A stretch of 21,636 nt of DNA from the NCBI GenBank assembly GCA_002350625.1, contig DEFE01000016.1:12830-34465 (forward strand), read 5' to 3'. Within the stretch, counting starts at the first letter, position 1, and each line of letters opens with the position of its first letter. Below, one piece after another: positions 1 to 7,796 of this stretch. The notes below the pieces were generated by a model, which searched no databases, was not told where the DNA came from, and saw only the letters and a list, made by a program, of their open reading frames with translations. The DNA comes from Lachnospiraceae bacterium UBA2860. Lineage in GTDB: Bacteria; Bacillota; Clostridia; Lachnospirales; Lachnospiraceae. The position numbers were made by a program, and so were the translations under genes.

Positions 1-107
1 GCAAGAGGAGCGAGGTGAGGACGTATGGCGGAAACTGCGTGAAGTATAGCATAGTCATACTCTAACACTTGCCCTCAGGCAGTTAAACATGTTAAACTAT
101 CACCATC
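1..107 (+). other. Left-edge non-coding stretch, possible 3' tail of an upstream gene
   Basis: One plus-strand frame is open from base 2 to a TAG at 47-49 and would read QEERGEDVWRKLREV. It could be the C-terminus of a gene that begins outside the window, but it is too short to identify. After it come an imperfect inverted repeat (AGTAT...ATACT, about 43-61) and a 7-base direct repeat GTTAAAC at 82-88 and 91-97, just upstream of the next start. I see no convincing promoter and no strong ribosome binding site. Confidence 0.3.
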
Positions 108-998
108 ATGAAGACCACGATAACGACAATCGAAAGACGCTATTCCGACACCTGCTTTCGCGAGGGCGACGTCGTACTCGACATCACCGCAAGCGGGCGC
201 TTCGCGCGGACAAGCCTCTTAAAAAGAACAGATCTCATCTTCTACAAAGACGAGAAAACAGCACAACTGCACACACAGGAAGCGGAAAAAGAAGCGGATG
301 AATATGACATGCTGGAGGCCCTGATCACTCTGCTCGCGCCGGCAAAGCGTATCATCACCTACAACGGCCACGCCTTCGATCTGCCGCATCTGCGCAAAAA
401 ATACAGCCTGTACGGGCTTGCTGATCCCTTCGTCAGCAAAGACTATCTCGATCTTTTTATGGCGCTGAAGCCTTACGTGCCGATGCTCGCTCTCCCCTCG
501 AGAAAGCTCCGCGACGCCGCGGCGTTTCTTTCTCTTGGCGCCTCTTTATGCGACGCCGCAGTGACGATGGAACTCACAAGTCTTTTATCCTATGCCGGCG
601 TTCTGCAGGGAGAATGCAGCATCGCGGATGTGCGCGCAGACGGAGAAAGACTCATCTATAAGCTTCTTTCACCGCATTGCTTTCCGAAAGAGCTCTCTGC
701 CCACGATGCCTGCTTCCATCTGCGGTTTTGCGCAGACAGAGCTGTGCTCATCTCCGCCCGCATCGAGGGCGGCACCCTGCGCTTCTACCACACGGACATA
801 GCGAATTATGAGTACCTTCCCGCTGAAGGATTTGCCGTACATAAGTCGGCCGCCATGTTCGTCGACAAAAGCCGCCGGGAAAAAGCCACGCGGGAGACAT
901 GCTTTCACCGCGTAAAGTTTACGGAAGCCTTCCTGACGGATGCGAAGACGCAAGAAGCTTATCTTTCCTCCGTCCTCGCTTATCTCCGCACTATGTGA
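108..998 (+). CDS. YprB-like RNase H-fold (DEDD exonuclease-type) protein, probably degenerate
   Basis: This 296-residue protein resembles the YprB-type ribonuclease H-like domain family, whose members carry a DEDD exonuclease fold of poorly known function. Recognisable parts are an exo I-like strand at residues 22-30 (VVLDITASG), an exo II-like YNGHAFDLPHL at 85-95 and a DLF motif near 115. Family members normally read DIETTG in exo I. Here the Glu is Thr27, so one metal ligand is missing, and I see no clear C-terminal HN-x-x-D exo III motif. Weak catalysis or a purely binding role is therefore possible. The ATG at 108 is the first in-frame start after a TAA at 93-95. There is no obvious Shine-Dalgarno before it, which makes the start less certain than others here. 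The gene is alone on the plus strand and converges with rpsA. The fold assignment is fairly sure; the function is not. Confidence 0.75.
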   Translation: MKTTITTIERRYSDTCFREGDVVLDITASGRFARTSLLKRTDLIFYKDEKTAQLHTQEAEKEADEYDMLEALITLLAPAKRIITYNGHAFDLPHLRKKYSLYGLADPFVSKDYLDLFMALKPYVPMLALPSRKLRDAAAFLSLGASLCDAAVTMELTSLLSYAGVLQGECSIADVRADGERLIYKLLSPHCFPKELSAHDACFHLRFCADRAVLISARIEGGTLRFYHTDIANYEYLPAEGFAVHKSAAMFVDKSRREKATRETCFHRVKFTEAFLTDAKTQEAYLSSVLAYLRTM

Positions 999-1016
999 CA
1001 TATAAAAAAACTGTTC

Positions 1017-1040
1017 AGCATCCCCGGCCCTCGGGATGCT
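1017..1040. terminator. Hairpin in the convergent intergenic region
   Basis: Arms AGCATCCC (1017-1024) and GGGATGCT (1033-1040) form an 8-bp stem with an 8-base loop just after the plus-strand gene. Downstream on the plus strand there is no T-run. On the minus strand a run of seven T (bases 1004-1010) follows after six bases, so it could be a backup terminator for rpsA transcription or a poor terminator for the plus-strand gene. A second pairing, TTCAGCA with a TGCTGAA near 1058, would compete with this stem. Confidence 0.4.
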
Positions 1041-1072
1041 TCCCCTCCCTCATTGCGTTGCTGAATAGCTGC

Positions 1073-1104
1073 AAAAAAAGACGAGCCCTTAAGGACTCGT
1101 CTTT
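1073..1104 (-). terminator. Intrinsic terminator of the cmk-ispH-rpsA group
   Basis: Arms AAAGACGAG (1077-1085) and CTCGTCTTT (1096-1104) form a 9-bp stem whose loop contains the self-complementary CCTTAAGG. Reading the minus strand, the stem is followed by a run of seven T (1073-1079). It lies 15 bases past the rpsA stop, as expected for a Rho-independent terminator. Confidence 0.88.
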
Positions 1105-1119
1105 CATCTTATGGTCTCA

Positions 1120-2310
1120 TTATTCTTCCGCAGGTGCTTCCTCTGCAGGTGCTTCCGCAGCAGCTTCCTCGACAGGTGCTTCCTCCGCAGGAGCTTCTTC
1201 TGCCGGAGCTTCCTCTGTGTCGATCGCCGGGACATTGATCTCTTCCGTGAGCGCCGGCTCTGTCTCAAGGGCCTTCATCGACAGGGAGATCTTGTGATCA
1301 TCAGCGCTGAAGTCCACAACCTTGGCCTCGATCTCCTCGCCGATGGAGAGAACATCCGACGGCTTGTCGACATGATTTCTGGAGATCTGGGATACGTGAA
1401 GCAGTGCGTCTACGCCCGGAAGCAGCTCGACGAATGCGCCGAAGTCTGTCATTCTGGCGACCTTGCCGCTGACGATCGTGCCGACCGCAAAGCGATCTGC
1501 AGCTTCCTTCCACGGATTCTCATCCGGGAACTTGAGGGAAAGCGCGATCTTGTCGTCGCGGATATCCTTGATGAGCACTGTGAGCTGATCGCCGACATGG
1601 AAGTTCTTGTGCGGGTTCTCAACTCTGCCCCAGGACATCTCGGAGATGTGAAGCAGGCCGTCCGCTCCGCCGAGATCGACAAACGCGCCAAAATCAGTGA
1701 CGTTCTTGACTGTGCCTTCGATCACGTCGCCGGGCTTGATTCTGGAGAACAGCTCCTCAGCGGCGGCTTTCTTGCGCTCGGAAATCAGATGACGGCGGTC
1801 GCCGATGATCCGTCTCCTGCGCGGATTAAACTCAGTGATGCGGAACTCGATCTCCTGGTCCGCATACTTGCTGAGATCTTTCTCATAGACGTCCGACACA
1901 AGGCTTGCCGGAATGAAAACGCGCGTATCCTCGACAAGAACGGTCAGGCCGCCGTTCAGGACCTGCGATACCTTCGCAAGCAGGACTTCGCCGTTGTTGA
2001 ACGCCTCTTCGATACGCTTGTTGCCCTTCTCCTGTGCAAGGCGCTTGTAAGTCAGGATCACCTGGCCTTCACCGTCGTTCACTTTCAGCACTTTGACCTC
2101 AAGCTTATCGCCCGGAGCCAGCTTTGTCGTCAGGTCTGTATTCTCGTTGCTGTATTCTTCTTTTGTAAGAATACCGTCAGACTTGTAACCGATGTTGAGA
2201 TAGGCAACATCCGGTTTCACGTCGAGAACAGTACCTTCAACGACCTCTCCATTTCTGATAGTTTTGAAACTTTCGTTGAGCATCTGTTCAAAGCTCTGCT
2301 CTTCTGACAT
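1120..2310 (-). CDS. rpsA: S1 RNA-binding domain protein, ribosomal protein S1 type
   Basis: The 396-residue protein holds four S1 (OB-fold) domains at about residues 20-89, 107-175, 194-262 and 279-347. The last two carry the classic TDFGAFV and GLLHISE / ALLHVSQ signatures. S1-type proteins bind mRNA at the 30S subunit; in low-G+C Gram-positives the four-domain form may be a translation or RNA-binding factor rather than a full counterpart of the six-domain proteobacterial S1. Residues 365-396 form an Ala/Pro/Glu tail of repeated EEAPAEE units. The start is supported by AGGAGG nine bases upstream, lying inside the end of ispH. The two genes overlap by 23 bases in different frames, which suggests translational coupling. 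In several Clostridia these two genes are fused into one protein; here they are separate. Confidence 0.95.
   Translation of the reverse strand: MSEEQSFEQMLNESFKTIRNGEVVEGTVLDVKPDVAYLNIGYKSDGILTKEEYSNENTDLTTKLAPGDKLEVKVLKVNDGEGQVILTYKRLAQEKGNKRIEEAFNNGEVLLAKVSQVLNGGLTVLVEDTRVFIPASLVSDVYEKDLSKYADQEIEFRITEFNPRRRRIIGDRRHLISERKKAAAEELFSRIKPGDVIEGTVKNVTDFGAFVDLGGADGLLHISEMSWGRVENPHKNFHVGDQLTVLIKDIRDDKIALSLKFPDENPWKEAADRFAVGTIVSGKVARMTDFGAFVELLPGVDALLHVSQISRNHVDKPSDVLSIGEEIEAKVVDFSADDHKISLSMKALETEPALTEEINVPAIDTEEAPAEEAPAEEAPVEEAAAEAPAEEAPAEE
1121..1215 (-). repeat. Imperfect 15-bp tandem repeats coding the EEAPA tail of RpsA
   Basis: The last ~30 codons of rpsA are built from imperfect in-frame 15-bp units that encode Glu-Glu-Ala-Pro-Ala variants (on the plus strand, repeated forms of TCTTCYGCNGGNGCT). 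Because the unit length is a multiple of three, slippage would change tail length without shifting the frame. Confidence 0.8.
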
Positions 2311-3157
2311 GCTGTGAAACCTCCTGAATAATAGTGTTTGGGGTGGACGCCCCGGCCGTAATCCCTATCCTGTCACCTGCCTGAAATCTGAGATCCCTTA
2401 GGTCTTCGGGACCCGTAACAAAATAAGTTCTGCGGCACTGGCCGCAGCAGATATCGTAAAGCTTCTGCGTGTTAGAGGATTGGCTCCCCCCGATCACAAG
2501 CATCACATCCGATGCCGCCGCCAGTTCCATTGCTTCCGTCTGCCTTTCGCGCGTTGCGCTGCAGATGGTGTTTGTAACTACTACATGATACCCCAAAGTT
2601 TTTATGATTTCAACAAGTTCTTGAAATTTCTGAAAATTGAATGTCGTCTGCGAAACGATGCAGATTGTCTTGCCGAAATCGCCGCGATAGGCTCTCGCTT
2701 CAGCCTCCGTCTCAATGACTGCACAGTCCTCTCCGCGCACGTGGCCGCGGATGCCGATGACTTCCGGATGACTGGAATTGCCGATAATGATGACCGGACA
2801 TCCTTCGCCGCTCATTTTTGATACAATTTTGTGAATTTTCTGAACAAAGGGGCAGGTCGCGTCTATGAGGCGGTATCCGCTCGACTTAAGCGCCTGCATT
2901 TCCTCCTCGGAAACGCCGTGGCTGCGGATGATGACCGTGGCCCCGGGCCCGGGCTTTCCGCCCTCCTCCCGGCAGATCATGTCGTCGTCGATGATGCGGA
3001 CGCCTTTTTGCGCCAGATCCTCCACCACATGCTCGTTGTGGATGATCGGTCCCATCGTATAGACGCGCTCACTTTCAGCCGCTTCTTTATAAACCAGGTT
3101 TACGGCGCGCTTGACGCCGAAGCAGAAGCCCGCGCTCTCAGCTATGTGTATTTCCAT
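2288..3157 (-). CDS. ispH: 4-hydroxy-3-methylbut-2-enyl diphosphate reductase
   Basis: IspH (LytB) catalyses the last step of the methylerythritol phosphate pathway, reducing HMBPP to IPP and DMAPP with a [4Fe-4S] cluster. The three cluster cysteines are visible at residues 12 (AGFCFGV), 102 (DATCPFV) and 199 (TICSAT). The conserved HNEHVV and SSHPEV segments, which carry substrate-binding His residues and the catalytic Glu, are also present, as is the C-terminal GASTPNTIIQEV. Length (289 aa) is normal. I chose the ATG at 3157 because a GGGAG lies eight bases upstream; a GTG three codons earlier is the alternative. It starts 18 bases after the flavoprotein gene ends and overlaps the rpsA start by 23 bases, so it sits in the middle of an operon. 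Confidence 0.96.
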   Translation of the reverse strand: MEIHIAESAGFCFGVKRAVNLVYKEAAESERVYTMGPIIHNEHVVEDLAQKGVRIIDDDMICREEGGKPGPGATVIIRSHGVSEEEMQALKSSGYRLIDATCPFVQKIHKIVSKMSGEGCPVIIIGNSSHPEVIGIRGHVRGEDCAVIETEAEARAYRGDFGKTICIVSQTTFNFQKFQELVEIIKTLGYHVVVTNTICSATRERQTEAMELAAASDVMLVIGGSQSSNTQKLYDICCGQCRRTYFVTGPEDLRDLRFQAGDRIGITAGASTPNTIIQEVSQHVRRAEL

Positions 3158-3175
3158 ATCTCCCACTCCCGTCCT

Positions 3176-4417
3176 TCACGTGCCGAGCGCATCCGCGCAC
3201 ATGGCCGCCGTGCACCAGGCGATCTGCAGATTATACCCGCCCGTATAAGCGTCTAGATCAAGCAGCTCTCCGATGCAGTAGAGTCCTTTTCTCTTCTTTG
3301 CCGCCATCGTGCGGGGATCAATCTCGCGGACGTCCACGCCCCCCTTGGTTACGACGGCTTCGTTCCACCCGCGGAGGGATGTAATCGTCAGCGGAAATGC
3401 CTTCGTCGTTCTCACGAGGCGCAGGCGCTCCTCCTTCGTCACGTCCGCGCAGCGCTTATCCTCGTCCACATCCGCCACGCGCGGGATCACGGCGGTGAGC
3501 TTTGCCGGATAGAACTCATGCAGGGTGTTTCTCAGCGCCTTTTTGGCGTGCTGGTCGAATTCCCTGCGGAAGCGCGCATCGAGCTGTTCCGCGCTGACCG
3601 CGGGCTTTAAGTCGATGACGCCGGAGAGCGTCTTTCCCCCGGCCACGGGCCCGAGCACGGCGCTCGCGCTTAAAACAAGCGGCCCGCTGATGCCGAAGTG
3701 CGTAAAGAGCAATTCCCCGAATTCGCGGAAGCGCTCTTTCTTTCCGTCCGTGATGATGAGCTCCACATTTTTCAGGGAGAGTCCCTGGAGATCCCTGACA
3801 TACTCCTCCGCGCAGTTGAACGGAACCAGAGAGGGACTTAAGGTCGTCACCTTGAGGCCGGCTTTTGCGGCAAAACGATAGCCGTCGCCTCCGGAGCCGG
3901 TCGAAGGATAAGACATACCGCCCGTGGCGAGGACGACCGCCTCTGCCTCCATGGTGACATTTTCGTCTTTGACGCGCGCATGGACGCCCGTGACATTGCC
4001 GTCCGCATCCGTCAGGAGGCCGGTCACCTTCGCGCCCGTGATCACGCGCACGTTCCGCCTTTTCAGCTGGGATACCAGCGTGTCGATCACGTCGGCGGCG
4101 CGGTCGGACGCGGGAAACACGCGCCGGCCCCTCTCCACCTTGCTCGTAAGTCCCCACTCGTCAAAGAGACGGATCACGTCGTCCGAAGTTAGCGCCTCAG
4201 AGGCACTGTAAAGAAAGCGCGGATTGCTGACGACGTGCGCGCGGAATTCTTCCGGCGGGCATGCGTTCGTGAAATTGCACCTGCCCTTGCCCGTGATGTA
4301 CAGCTTCCGGCCGAGCTTTTCGTTCTGCTCAAGGAGGGTCACTTTGACGCCTCTCTCCGCAGCGCGGATCGCGCAGAACATCCCGGACGCGCCGCCCCCG
4401 ACGACGATCGCCTTCAA
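3176..4417 (-). CDS. HI0933/BaiN-family FAD-dependent oxidoreductase (often named aminoacetone oxidase family)
   Basis: The protein begins with a Rossmann FAD-binding motif (MKAIVVGGGASGMF, GGGASG at residues 7-12). It continues with the family signature around residues 30-50 (EQNEKLGRKLYITGKGRCNFTN), the ATGG motif of the FAD domain and the typical C-terminal YCIGELLDLDAYTGGYNLQIAW. The family is common in Firmicutes and is called BaiN, YhiN or aminoacetone oxidase by similarity; the true substrate is unknown here. A longer reading frame extends upstream to 4498. I place the start at the TTG at 4415-4417: it gives 413 residues, a usual family length, starts right at the FAD motif, and has AAAGGAG with nine bases of spacing. 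That TTG overlaps the cmk stop as TTGA, a sign of translational coupling. Confidence 0.9.
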   Translation of the reverse strand: MKAIVVGGGASGMFCAIRAAERGVKVTLLEQNEKLGRKLYITGKGRCNFTNACPPEEFRAHVVSNPRFLYSASEALTSDDVIRLFDEWGLTSKVERGRRVFPASDRAADVIDTLVSQLKRRNVRVITGAKVTGLLTDADGNVTGVHARVKDENVTMEAEAVVLATGGMSYPSTGSGGDGYRFAAKAGLKVTTLSPSLVPFNCAEEYVRDLQGLSLKNVELIITDGKKERFREFGELLFTHFGISGPLVLSASAVLGPVAGGKTLSGVIDLKPAVSAEQLDARFRREFDQHAKKALRNTLHEFYPAKLTAVIPRVADVDEDKRCADVTKEERLRLVRTTKAFPLTITSLRGWNEAVVTKGGVDVREIDPRTMAAKKRKGLYCIGELLDLDAYTGGYNLQIAWCTAAMCADALGT

Positions 4418-5094
4418 GACTTCCCGCTCCTTTCCGCCGCAAGGCGGAGAATCTGCGCCGTCACTTCGTCGATCGTAAGGAAAGAGCTGTCGATGCACAC
4501 TGCATCTTCCGCCTGTCTGAGCGGAGAAGCGGCGCGGTTCATATCTCTTTCGTCGCGGGTCCGGATGTCGTCAGCGATCTCTTCGACCGTGAGCGAGATC
4601 GCTTCCCCGCCCGCTTTCTCAACGAGCTCTTTGTAGCGGCGCTCCGCTCTTGTCTCGGGAGAAGCTGTCAGATAAATCTTGAGCTCCGCGTCCGGCAGCA
4701 CGACCGTGCCGATATCGCGCCCGTCCATGACGGAGGGTGTTTTTGCGGCCAGCTTCTGCTGCAGCTCGACGAGCTTTTCGCGCACCAGGGGATATGAGGA
4801 GATCACTGACGCCGCGCTGCTCACCTCTTCCGTGCGGATGAGGTGAGAGACATCCTCTCCGTTCAGTATGACGTGCTGCGTGCCGTCCGTGTAGGCAAGG
4901 GAAATGTCTACAAGCGGCAGGGCTGCCAGCACCCCTGCTTCATCCGAGGGTGCGATCCCGTGCTGCAGCATATAAAGACCGAGCGCGCGGTACATCGCGC
5001 CCGTGTCGATATAAACACTTCCGAGTTCCTTTGCCACGCGTTTGGCGATGGTGCTTTTGCCGGCGCCGGCCGGCCCGTCAATGGCGATATTCAT
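4414..5094 (-). CDS. cmk: (d)CMP kinase
   Basis: Cytidylate kinase phosphorylates CMP and dCMP with ATP. The sequence opens with MNIAIDGPAGAGKST, a P-loop at about residues 7-15. It then has the family's DTGAMYRALGLY, the DGRDIGTVVLP segment and the arginine-rich RDERDMNR near the C-terminal lid. The 226-aa length is typical. The ATG at 5094 has GGAG six bases upstream; an in-frame TTG six codons earlier has no ribosome binding site. It is the first gene of a run that continues with the flavoprotein, ispH and rpsA, a gene order frequent in Clostridia. I could not find a clear promoter in the 76 bases upstream, which contain a hairpin that appears to end the preceding operon. Confidence 0.96.
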   Translation of the reverse strand: MNIAIDGPAGAGKSTIAKRVAKELGSVYIDTGAMYRALGLYMLQHGIAPSDEAGVLAALPLVDISLAYTDGTQHVILNGEDVSHLIRTEEVSSAASVISSYPLVREKLVELQQKLAAKTPSVMDGRDIGTVVLPDAELKIYLTASPETRAERRYKELVEKAGGEAISLTVEEIADDIRTRDERDMNRAASPLRQAEDAVCIDSSFLTIDEVTAQILRLAAERSGKS

Positions 5095-5118
5095 GTCCTG
5101 CTCCGTTCTCAATCATGG

Positions 5119-5146
5119 AAAGAGCCCGGCATCGTCCGGGCTCTTT
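5119..5146 (-). terminator. Hairpin terminator between oadA and cmk
   Basis: AAAGAGCCCGG (5119-5129) and CCGGGCTCTTT (5136-5146) form a perfect 11-bp stem with a 6-base loop. It begins 25 bases after the oadA stop. The U-tract on the minus strand is short (the TTT that ends the stem, then CC), so termination may be partial and cmk may receive read-through. Confidence 0.7.
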
Positions 5147-5170
5147 AAAATCAACAGTGTATGGTCTTTC

Positions 5171-6583
5171 TTATACCGGATACGCCTTGTTCTCCGTGTC
5201 GGCCTTGCGGACGTCCACGCCTGTCTCCTGCGCGTCGCGGTACTTGAAGTAATCCAGAGCGACCTCCGGGAACAGCGCGTATGTCAGGACATCCTCGTCC
5301 TGCTTCTTATAAGCCTCTATTGCCTTCTCAAATGTCGGAAGGCCGGGCTCAAGCAGATCTGCCGGACGGCAGGTGATCGGCTCCTCGTCGCCGATAACCT
5401 TCTTCTGGATTTCCGGGTTGACCGGGAGCGTCGTCTTGCCGTAGCGGCCGAGGAAGAGATCCTTCGTCTCCTGCGGGACGACCTTGTATCTCTCGCCGGT
5501 CAGGACGTTCATGACGGCCTGCGTGCCCACGATCTGGGAGGACGGCGTGACGAGCGGCGGCTCGCCCATGTCCTCGCGGACTCTCGGGACTTCCTCGAGC
5601 ACGTCATAGAACTTGTCTTCGGCGTTCATGTTCGCGAGCTGGCTCGTCAGGTTCGAAAGCATGCCGCCCGGGACCTGATACTGCAGCGTCTTGATGTTGA
5701 CGCCCATGTTCTTCGGATTCATGAGGCCGTTCTCGAGATACTTCTCGCGCAGCGGGCGGAAATAGTCCGCGATCTCTGCGAGGAGATCCAGATCGAGGCC
5801 CGTGTCGTACGGCGTGCCCTTGAACGCGGCGACCATCACTTCCGTCGCCGGCTGGGACGTGCCGAGCGCGAAGGGGCTCATCGCGCAGTCAAGAATGTCG
5901 CAGCCCGCTTCCGCAGCCTTCATGTAAGCCATGGAAGCCTCGCCGGACGTATAGTGCGTATGCAGCTCGATCGGCAGATCCGTCGCGCTCTTAAGCGCGG
6001 TGACCAGCTCCGCCGTCGTGTACGGAAGCAGAAGTCCCGCCATGTCCTTGATGCAGATGGAATCAGCGCCCATCGCCTCAACGGCCTTAGCCTTCTCTAC
6101 CCAGTAGTCAAGCGAGTAGGCCTTGCCGAGCGTATACGAAAATGCGATCTGCGCCTCTCCGCCTTCCTTCTTTGTCGCTTTGACAGCCGTCTCCAGGTTG
6201 CGGAGATCGTTCAGGCAGTCAAAGAGGCGGATCACGTCGATGCCATTTGCGATTGACTTCTCGACGAAATACTCCACCACGTCATCCGGATACGGCTTGT
6301 AGCCGAGGATGTTCTGGCCGCGGAACAGCATCTGCAGCTTCGTGTTCTTGAAGCCCTCGCGGAATTTTCTCAGGCGGTCCCACGGATCTTCATGCAGGAA
6401 GCGGAGGGCCGCGTCGAAGGTCGCGCCGCCCCAGCACTCTACCGCGCGGTAGCCGACCTTATCCATCTTGTCGACGATCGGAAGCATCTCTTCTGTCGTC
6501 ATTCTCGTAGCGATCAGGCTCTGGTGGGCGTCACGCAGAACCGTCTCAGTAATCTTGACAGGCTTTTTCACTGTATCAGCCAT
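5171..6583 (-). CDS. oadA: Oxaloacetate decarboxylase alpha-type carboxyltransferase (5S-like, no biotinyl domain)
   Basis: This 470-residue protein is the TIM-barrel carboxyltransferase of oxaloacetate decarboxylase / pyruvate carboxylase subunit B / transcarboxylase 5S type. It moves CO2 between oxaloacetate (or pyruvate) and carboxybiotin. Metal-site motifs are visible: RDAHQS at residues 17-22, the lysine of CIKDMAG at about 179, and HTHYTSG at 208-214. The sequence ends soon after the PYC-OADA-like segment and lacks a C-terminal biotinyl domain, which fits the separate carrier protein two genes upstream. The ATG at 6583 follows GAGGAG with six bases of spacing; an upstream in-frame ATG at 6604 lies within that ribosome-binding region. 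It is the last gene of the operon and is followed by a hairpin. Confidence 0.94.
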   Translation of the reverse strand: MADTVKKPVKITETVLRDAHQSLIATRMTTEEMLPIVDKMDKVGYRAVECWGGATFDAALRFLHEDPWDRLRKFREGFKNTKLQMLFRGQNILGYKPYPDDVVEYFVEKSIANGIDVIRLFDCLNDLRNLETAVKATKKEGGEAQIAFSYTLGKAYSLDYWVEKAKAVEAMGADSICIKDMAGLLLPYTTAELVTALKSATDLPIELHTHYTSGEASMAYMKAAEAGCDILDCAMSPFALGTSQPATEVMVAAFKGTPYDTGLDLDLLAEIADYFRPLREKYLENGLMNPKNMGVNIKTLQYQVPGGMLSNLTSQLANMNAEDKFYDVLEEVPRVREDMGEPPLVTPSSQIVGTQAVMNVLTGERYKVVPQETKDLFLGRYGKTTLPVNPEIQKKVIGDEEPITCRPADLLEPGLPTFEKAIEAYKKQDEDVLTYALFPEVALDYFKYRDAQETGVDVRKADTENKAYPV

Positions 6584-6623
6584 TTCTTTCTCCTCTATAT
6601 ACATCGATGTTGGTCGTCTTGCT

Positions 6624-7769
6624 TCAGATGCCGTAGATCGCCATGAAGGTACCGGCCGCCACGGCTGTGCCGATGACGCCGGCGACGTTCGGTCCCATCG
6701 CGTGCATCAGCAGGAAGTTCGTCGGATCCGCTTCAGAGCCGACCTTCTGCGAGACGCGCGCCGCCATGGGGACCGCGGAGACGCCTGCCGATCCGATCAG
6801 CGGGTTGATGCGGCCGTTTGTCACTTTCTTCAGCAGCTGGCCCAGCCACATGCCGCCGGCCGTGCCGAAGATGAAAGCGGCGAGACCGAGCACCACGATC
6901 TTGATGGTGCTGACATTTAAGAAAGCAGCCGCGCTGGTCGTCGCGCCGACGGACGTGCCGAGGAAGATGACGACGATATACATAAGAGCGTTGCTGGCTG
7001 TCTCAGTAAGCTGATGGACCACGCCGGACTCACGGAAAAGATTGCCGAGCATCAGCATGCCGACAAGCGGAGCTGTCGTCGGGAGGATCATGCAGACCAC
7101 GATCGTGATGACGATCGGGAAGAGGATCTTCTCGAGCTTGCTGACCGGTCTGAGCTGCGCCATCTTGATCTTTCTGTCCTTCTCGGAGGAGAAGAGCTTC
7201 ATCACCGGAGGCTGGATGATCGGAACGAGCGACATGTAGGAATAGGCCGCCACGGCGATCGGTCCGAGGAGCTCCGTCTGCTGCAGCTTCGTCGCGAGGA
7301 AGATCGAGGTCGGGCCGTCAGCGCCGCCGATAATGGAAATGGCGGCAGCAGCTTTGCCGTTGAAGCCGAGGAAGATCGCGAGGAAGTATGCCACGTAGAT
7401 GCCGAGCTGCGCAGCCGCGCCCATCAGGAAGGAGATCGGATTGGCGATCAGCGGGCCGAAGTCCGTCATCGCGCCGACGCCCATGAAGATGAGGGACGGC
7501 AGGAGGCTCCATTCATCAAGTGTGTAGAAGTAGTACAGCATGCCGCCGACGCCCGTCGGGGAATCAGCCGGCTTCATCATAATGTCGGGATAAATATTGA
7601 CGAGCAGCATGCCGAACGCGATCGGCACAAGAAGCAGCGGCTCGTATCCCTTTGCAATGGCCAGATACAGGAAGACCAATGCCACCACGATCATGACATA
7701 GTTGCCCCATGTCAGGTTCATGAAGGCGGTCTGCTGACCAAGATTAGACAAAGTACCGAGTATATTCAT
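6624..7769 (-). CDS. oadB: Na+-translocating decarboxylase beta subunit (carboxybiotin decarboxylase)
   Basis: OadB is the membrane sodium pump that decarboxylates carboxybiotin and exports Na+. The 381-residue protein is almost entirely hydrophobic helices. It has the family's signature GGADGPTSIF around residues 149-158, containing the Asp linked to Na+ coupling, and the conserved late segment GSAGVSAVPMAARVSQKVG followed by FLLMHAMGPNVAGVIG. Length matches the OadB/MmdB/GcdB family. The start at 7769 has AAGGAGG about ten bases upstream. It lies 27 bases after the biotin carrier gene and 40 bases before oadA. The sequence alone does not tell which acyl donor feeds it, because both carboxyltransferase types are in this operon. 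Confidence 0.96.
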   Translation of the reverse strand: MNILGTLSNLGQQTAFMNLTWGNYVMIVVALVFLYLAIAKGYEPLLLVPIAFGMLLVNIYPDIMMKPADSPTGVGGMLYYFYTLDEWSLLPSLIFMGVGAMTDFGPLIANPISFLMGAAAQLGIYVAYFLAIFLGFNGKAAAAISIIGGADGPTSIFLATKLQQTELLGPIAVAAYSYMSLVPIIQPPVMKLFSSEKDRKIKMAQLRPVSKLEKILFPIVITIVVCMILPTTAPLVGMLMLGNLFRESGVVHQLTETASNALMYIVVIFLGTSVGATTSAAAFLNVSTIKIVVLGLAAFIFGTAGGMWLGQLLKKVTNGRINPLIGSAGVSAVPMAARVSQKVGSEADPTNFLLMHAMGPNVAGVIGTAVAAGTFMAIYGI

Positions 7770-7796
7770 ATACGATTGACCTCCTTAAGCCGTCCG

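Noticed and set aside
25..42. Five-codon open frame ATG...TGA after a GAGG-like sequence near the left edge
   Set aside because: It is too short to support, and an alternative frame there looks like the tail of an upstream gene.
1111..2307. A 398-codon plus-strand open frame opposite rpsA
   Set aside because: The minus strand encodes four clear S1 domains over the same bases and has a strong ribosome binding site; the plus frame also runs through the rpsA tail repeats.
5042..6256. A 404-codon plus-strand open frame opposite oadA and the start of cmk
   Set aside because: It crosses the oadA/cmk hairpin and is antisense to conserved catalytic motifs. No independent start signal or family match.
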